Position numbers and translations under genes: made by a program. The notes under the pieces were generated by a model. The model searched no databases, was not told where the DNA came from, and was given only the letters and a program-made list of their open reading frames with translations. This document shows positions 63,501-64,000 of a stretch of DNA of 64,000 nucleotides, one piece after another. Location: the NCBI RefSeq assembly GCF_000967425.1, contig NZ_FO082821.1, positions 1 through 64,000 of the forward strand. Reading direction: 5' to 3'. This DNA comes from Pseudorhizobium banfieldiae. GTDB taxonomy: Bacteria; Pseudomonadota; Alphaproteobacteria; Rhizobiales; Rhizobiaceae. Positions within the stretch are counted from its first letter, which is position 1, and each line of letters begins with the position of its first letter.

Positions 63501-63833
63501 ATGAGCATGACCAACTTCATCCAGTTCGACAAAGACGACATCGACAACGCCAAGGGAACCGGCCTCATCTCCACCATCGACCGGGACCTGGACATCAAGG
63601 TTACACCGTTCGACTCCACAAACGAAAAGGCTCCGACGCATCGCGTCTATGCCAAGTCACCTCGCGGCCACGACATCGAAGTTGGCGGCATCTGGAAGAA
63701 GACCAGCGGCGAAGGGAAGCCCTACTACACGCTCTCCATCAAGCGCCTCGGCTTCAATGCCAACCTGGGTCGCTATCCCGGCCAAGATGACCTGGCACTG
63801 CAGGCCATCATCGAGTGGGAACCGCGCGATTGA
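63501..63833 (+). CDS. DUF736-family plasmid protein
   Basis: A 110-residue protein from ATG 63501 behind TAGAGGAGTGATTAAC. The DUF736 pattern is visible: KVTPFDSTNEKAPTHRVYAK, then HDIEVGGIWKKTSGEGKPYY and TLSIKRLGFNANLGRY. DUF736 proteins are small and typical of plasmids and integrative elements of alphaproteobacteria; their function is unknown. A 5' fragment of a second copy lies at 9929. Confidence 0.88.
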   Translation: MSMTNFIQFDKDDIDNAKGTGLISTIDRDLDIKVTPFDSTNEKAPTHRVYAKSPRGHDIEVGGIWKKTSGEGKPYYTLSIKRLGFNANLGRYPGQDDLALQAIIEWEPRD

Positions 63834-63846
63834 TTGCTCTTGGAGG

Positions 63847-63863
63847 CCCGATCTCTGATCGGG
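63847..63863 (+). terminator. Terminator after the DUF736 gene
   Basis: A 7-bp perfect stem CCCGATC/GATCGGG with a 3-base loop, followed by TTTCC, 14 bp after the stop. Confidence 0.6.
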
Positions 63864-63953
63864 TTTCCACCCTCAAAGAGCCGGATTTCCTCGCTTTCGC
63901 TGGATATTCGGCGCGTTTCATGCTAAGTTGAGCAGTAACTGGAGGCTTTGCCG

Positions 63954-64000
63954 ATGAACGTTCATGCCCCCCGCCCCGATCGCTCTCCGGAAGCTGTTGC
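63954..64000 (+). CDS. Start of a gene cut by the window end
   Basis: ATG 63954 follows ACTGGAGGCTTTGCCG, a good ribosome site. Fifteen codons are visible (MNVHAPRPDRSPEAV). Too little to name. Confidence 0.5.
   Translation, partial: MNVHAPRPDRSPEAV

Larger units (their letters stand above)
58135..63602 (+). repeat. Intact copy of the parB-repC-nuclease-DUF736 module
   Basis: Collinear with the decayed copy 8426-10030, which lacks the 3' part of parB, the 59-codon gene, most of repC, 75 bp of the nuclease gene and the 63124 frame. Confidence 0.9.

Overview
The window is GC-rich accessory DNA of an alphaproteobacterium. A repABC replicon with an antisense ctRNA, a second stand-alone repC with ParB, rhizobial RcgA/RcgR-type proteins, PhnD/PhoB-type proteins and an arsenite oxidase island all point to a large plasmid of the Hyphomicrobiales (Rhizobium/Agrobacterium/Sinorhizobium/Ochrobactrum group). 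No rRNA, tRNA or CRISPR array was seen.

Layout. (1) 1-6.7 kb: tail of an SbcC-like ATPase, two uncharacterised genes, a serine recombinase, then repA-repB-ctRNA-repC with a parS-like palindrome at the repC stop. (2) 6.7-8.4 kb: a complete ISL3-family insertion sequence. (3) 8.4-10.0 kb: a deletion-riddled copy of the parB-repC-nuclease-DUF736 module whose intact copy lies at 58.1-63.6 kb. (4) 10.3-36.2 kb: an arsenic/phosphate island. It holds a PhoB-like protein with a degenerate receiver, a phnCDEE (phoCDET-like) transporter, pstSCAB-phoU-phoB-phoB2, an OsmC protein, a 36-residue membrane protein, aioX-aioS-aioR, a sigma-54 promoter, aioB-aioA-cytC-moeA and a second phnDCEE transporter. (5) 36.2-45.9 kb: plasmid backbone with an XRE regulator, several uncharacterised small genes, an RcgA/RcgR pair and a solitary ATP-dependent DNA ligase. 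(6) 45.970-57.716 kb: an 11.7-kb Tn3-family mercury transposon with 38-bp inverted repeats and a 5-bp target duplication AGTAT. It carries merR/merTPFA, a second flavoprotein reductase, a truncated cyclase sensor, hisI with a MerF-like gene on their own MerR-type promoter, a second merTP, merC, tnpR and tnpA. It splits a small gene that can be read through once the transposon is removed in silico. (7) 57.7-64 kb: parB, a 59-codon gene, repC with its own likely ctRNA, a secreted nuclease, a DUF736 gene and the start of another gene.

How the parts work together. AioX/AioS/AioR would sense arsenite and, with sigma-54, switch on AioBA, which oxidises arsenite to arsenate in the periplasm; electrons pass to cytochrome c and MoeA supplies molybdenum cofactor. 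Arsenate mimics phosphate, so the Pst and Phn-type importers and PhoB regulators around aio probably protect phosphate uptake. A good Pho box precedes pstS and a poorer one precedes the second phnD. The transposon adds mercury uptake and reduction.

The most notable structural point is that two replication modules and direct repeats of one of them flank about 48 kb carrying the aio, phn/pst, rcg and mer genes. This suggests a cointegrate of a repABC plasmid and a repC/parB plasmid. The most notable regulatory point is a perfect MerR-family promoter (21-bp dyad, 19-bp spacer) reading into a MerF-like gene and hisI inside the mercury transposon.
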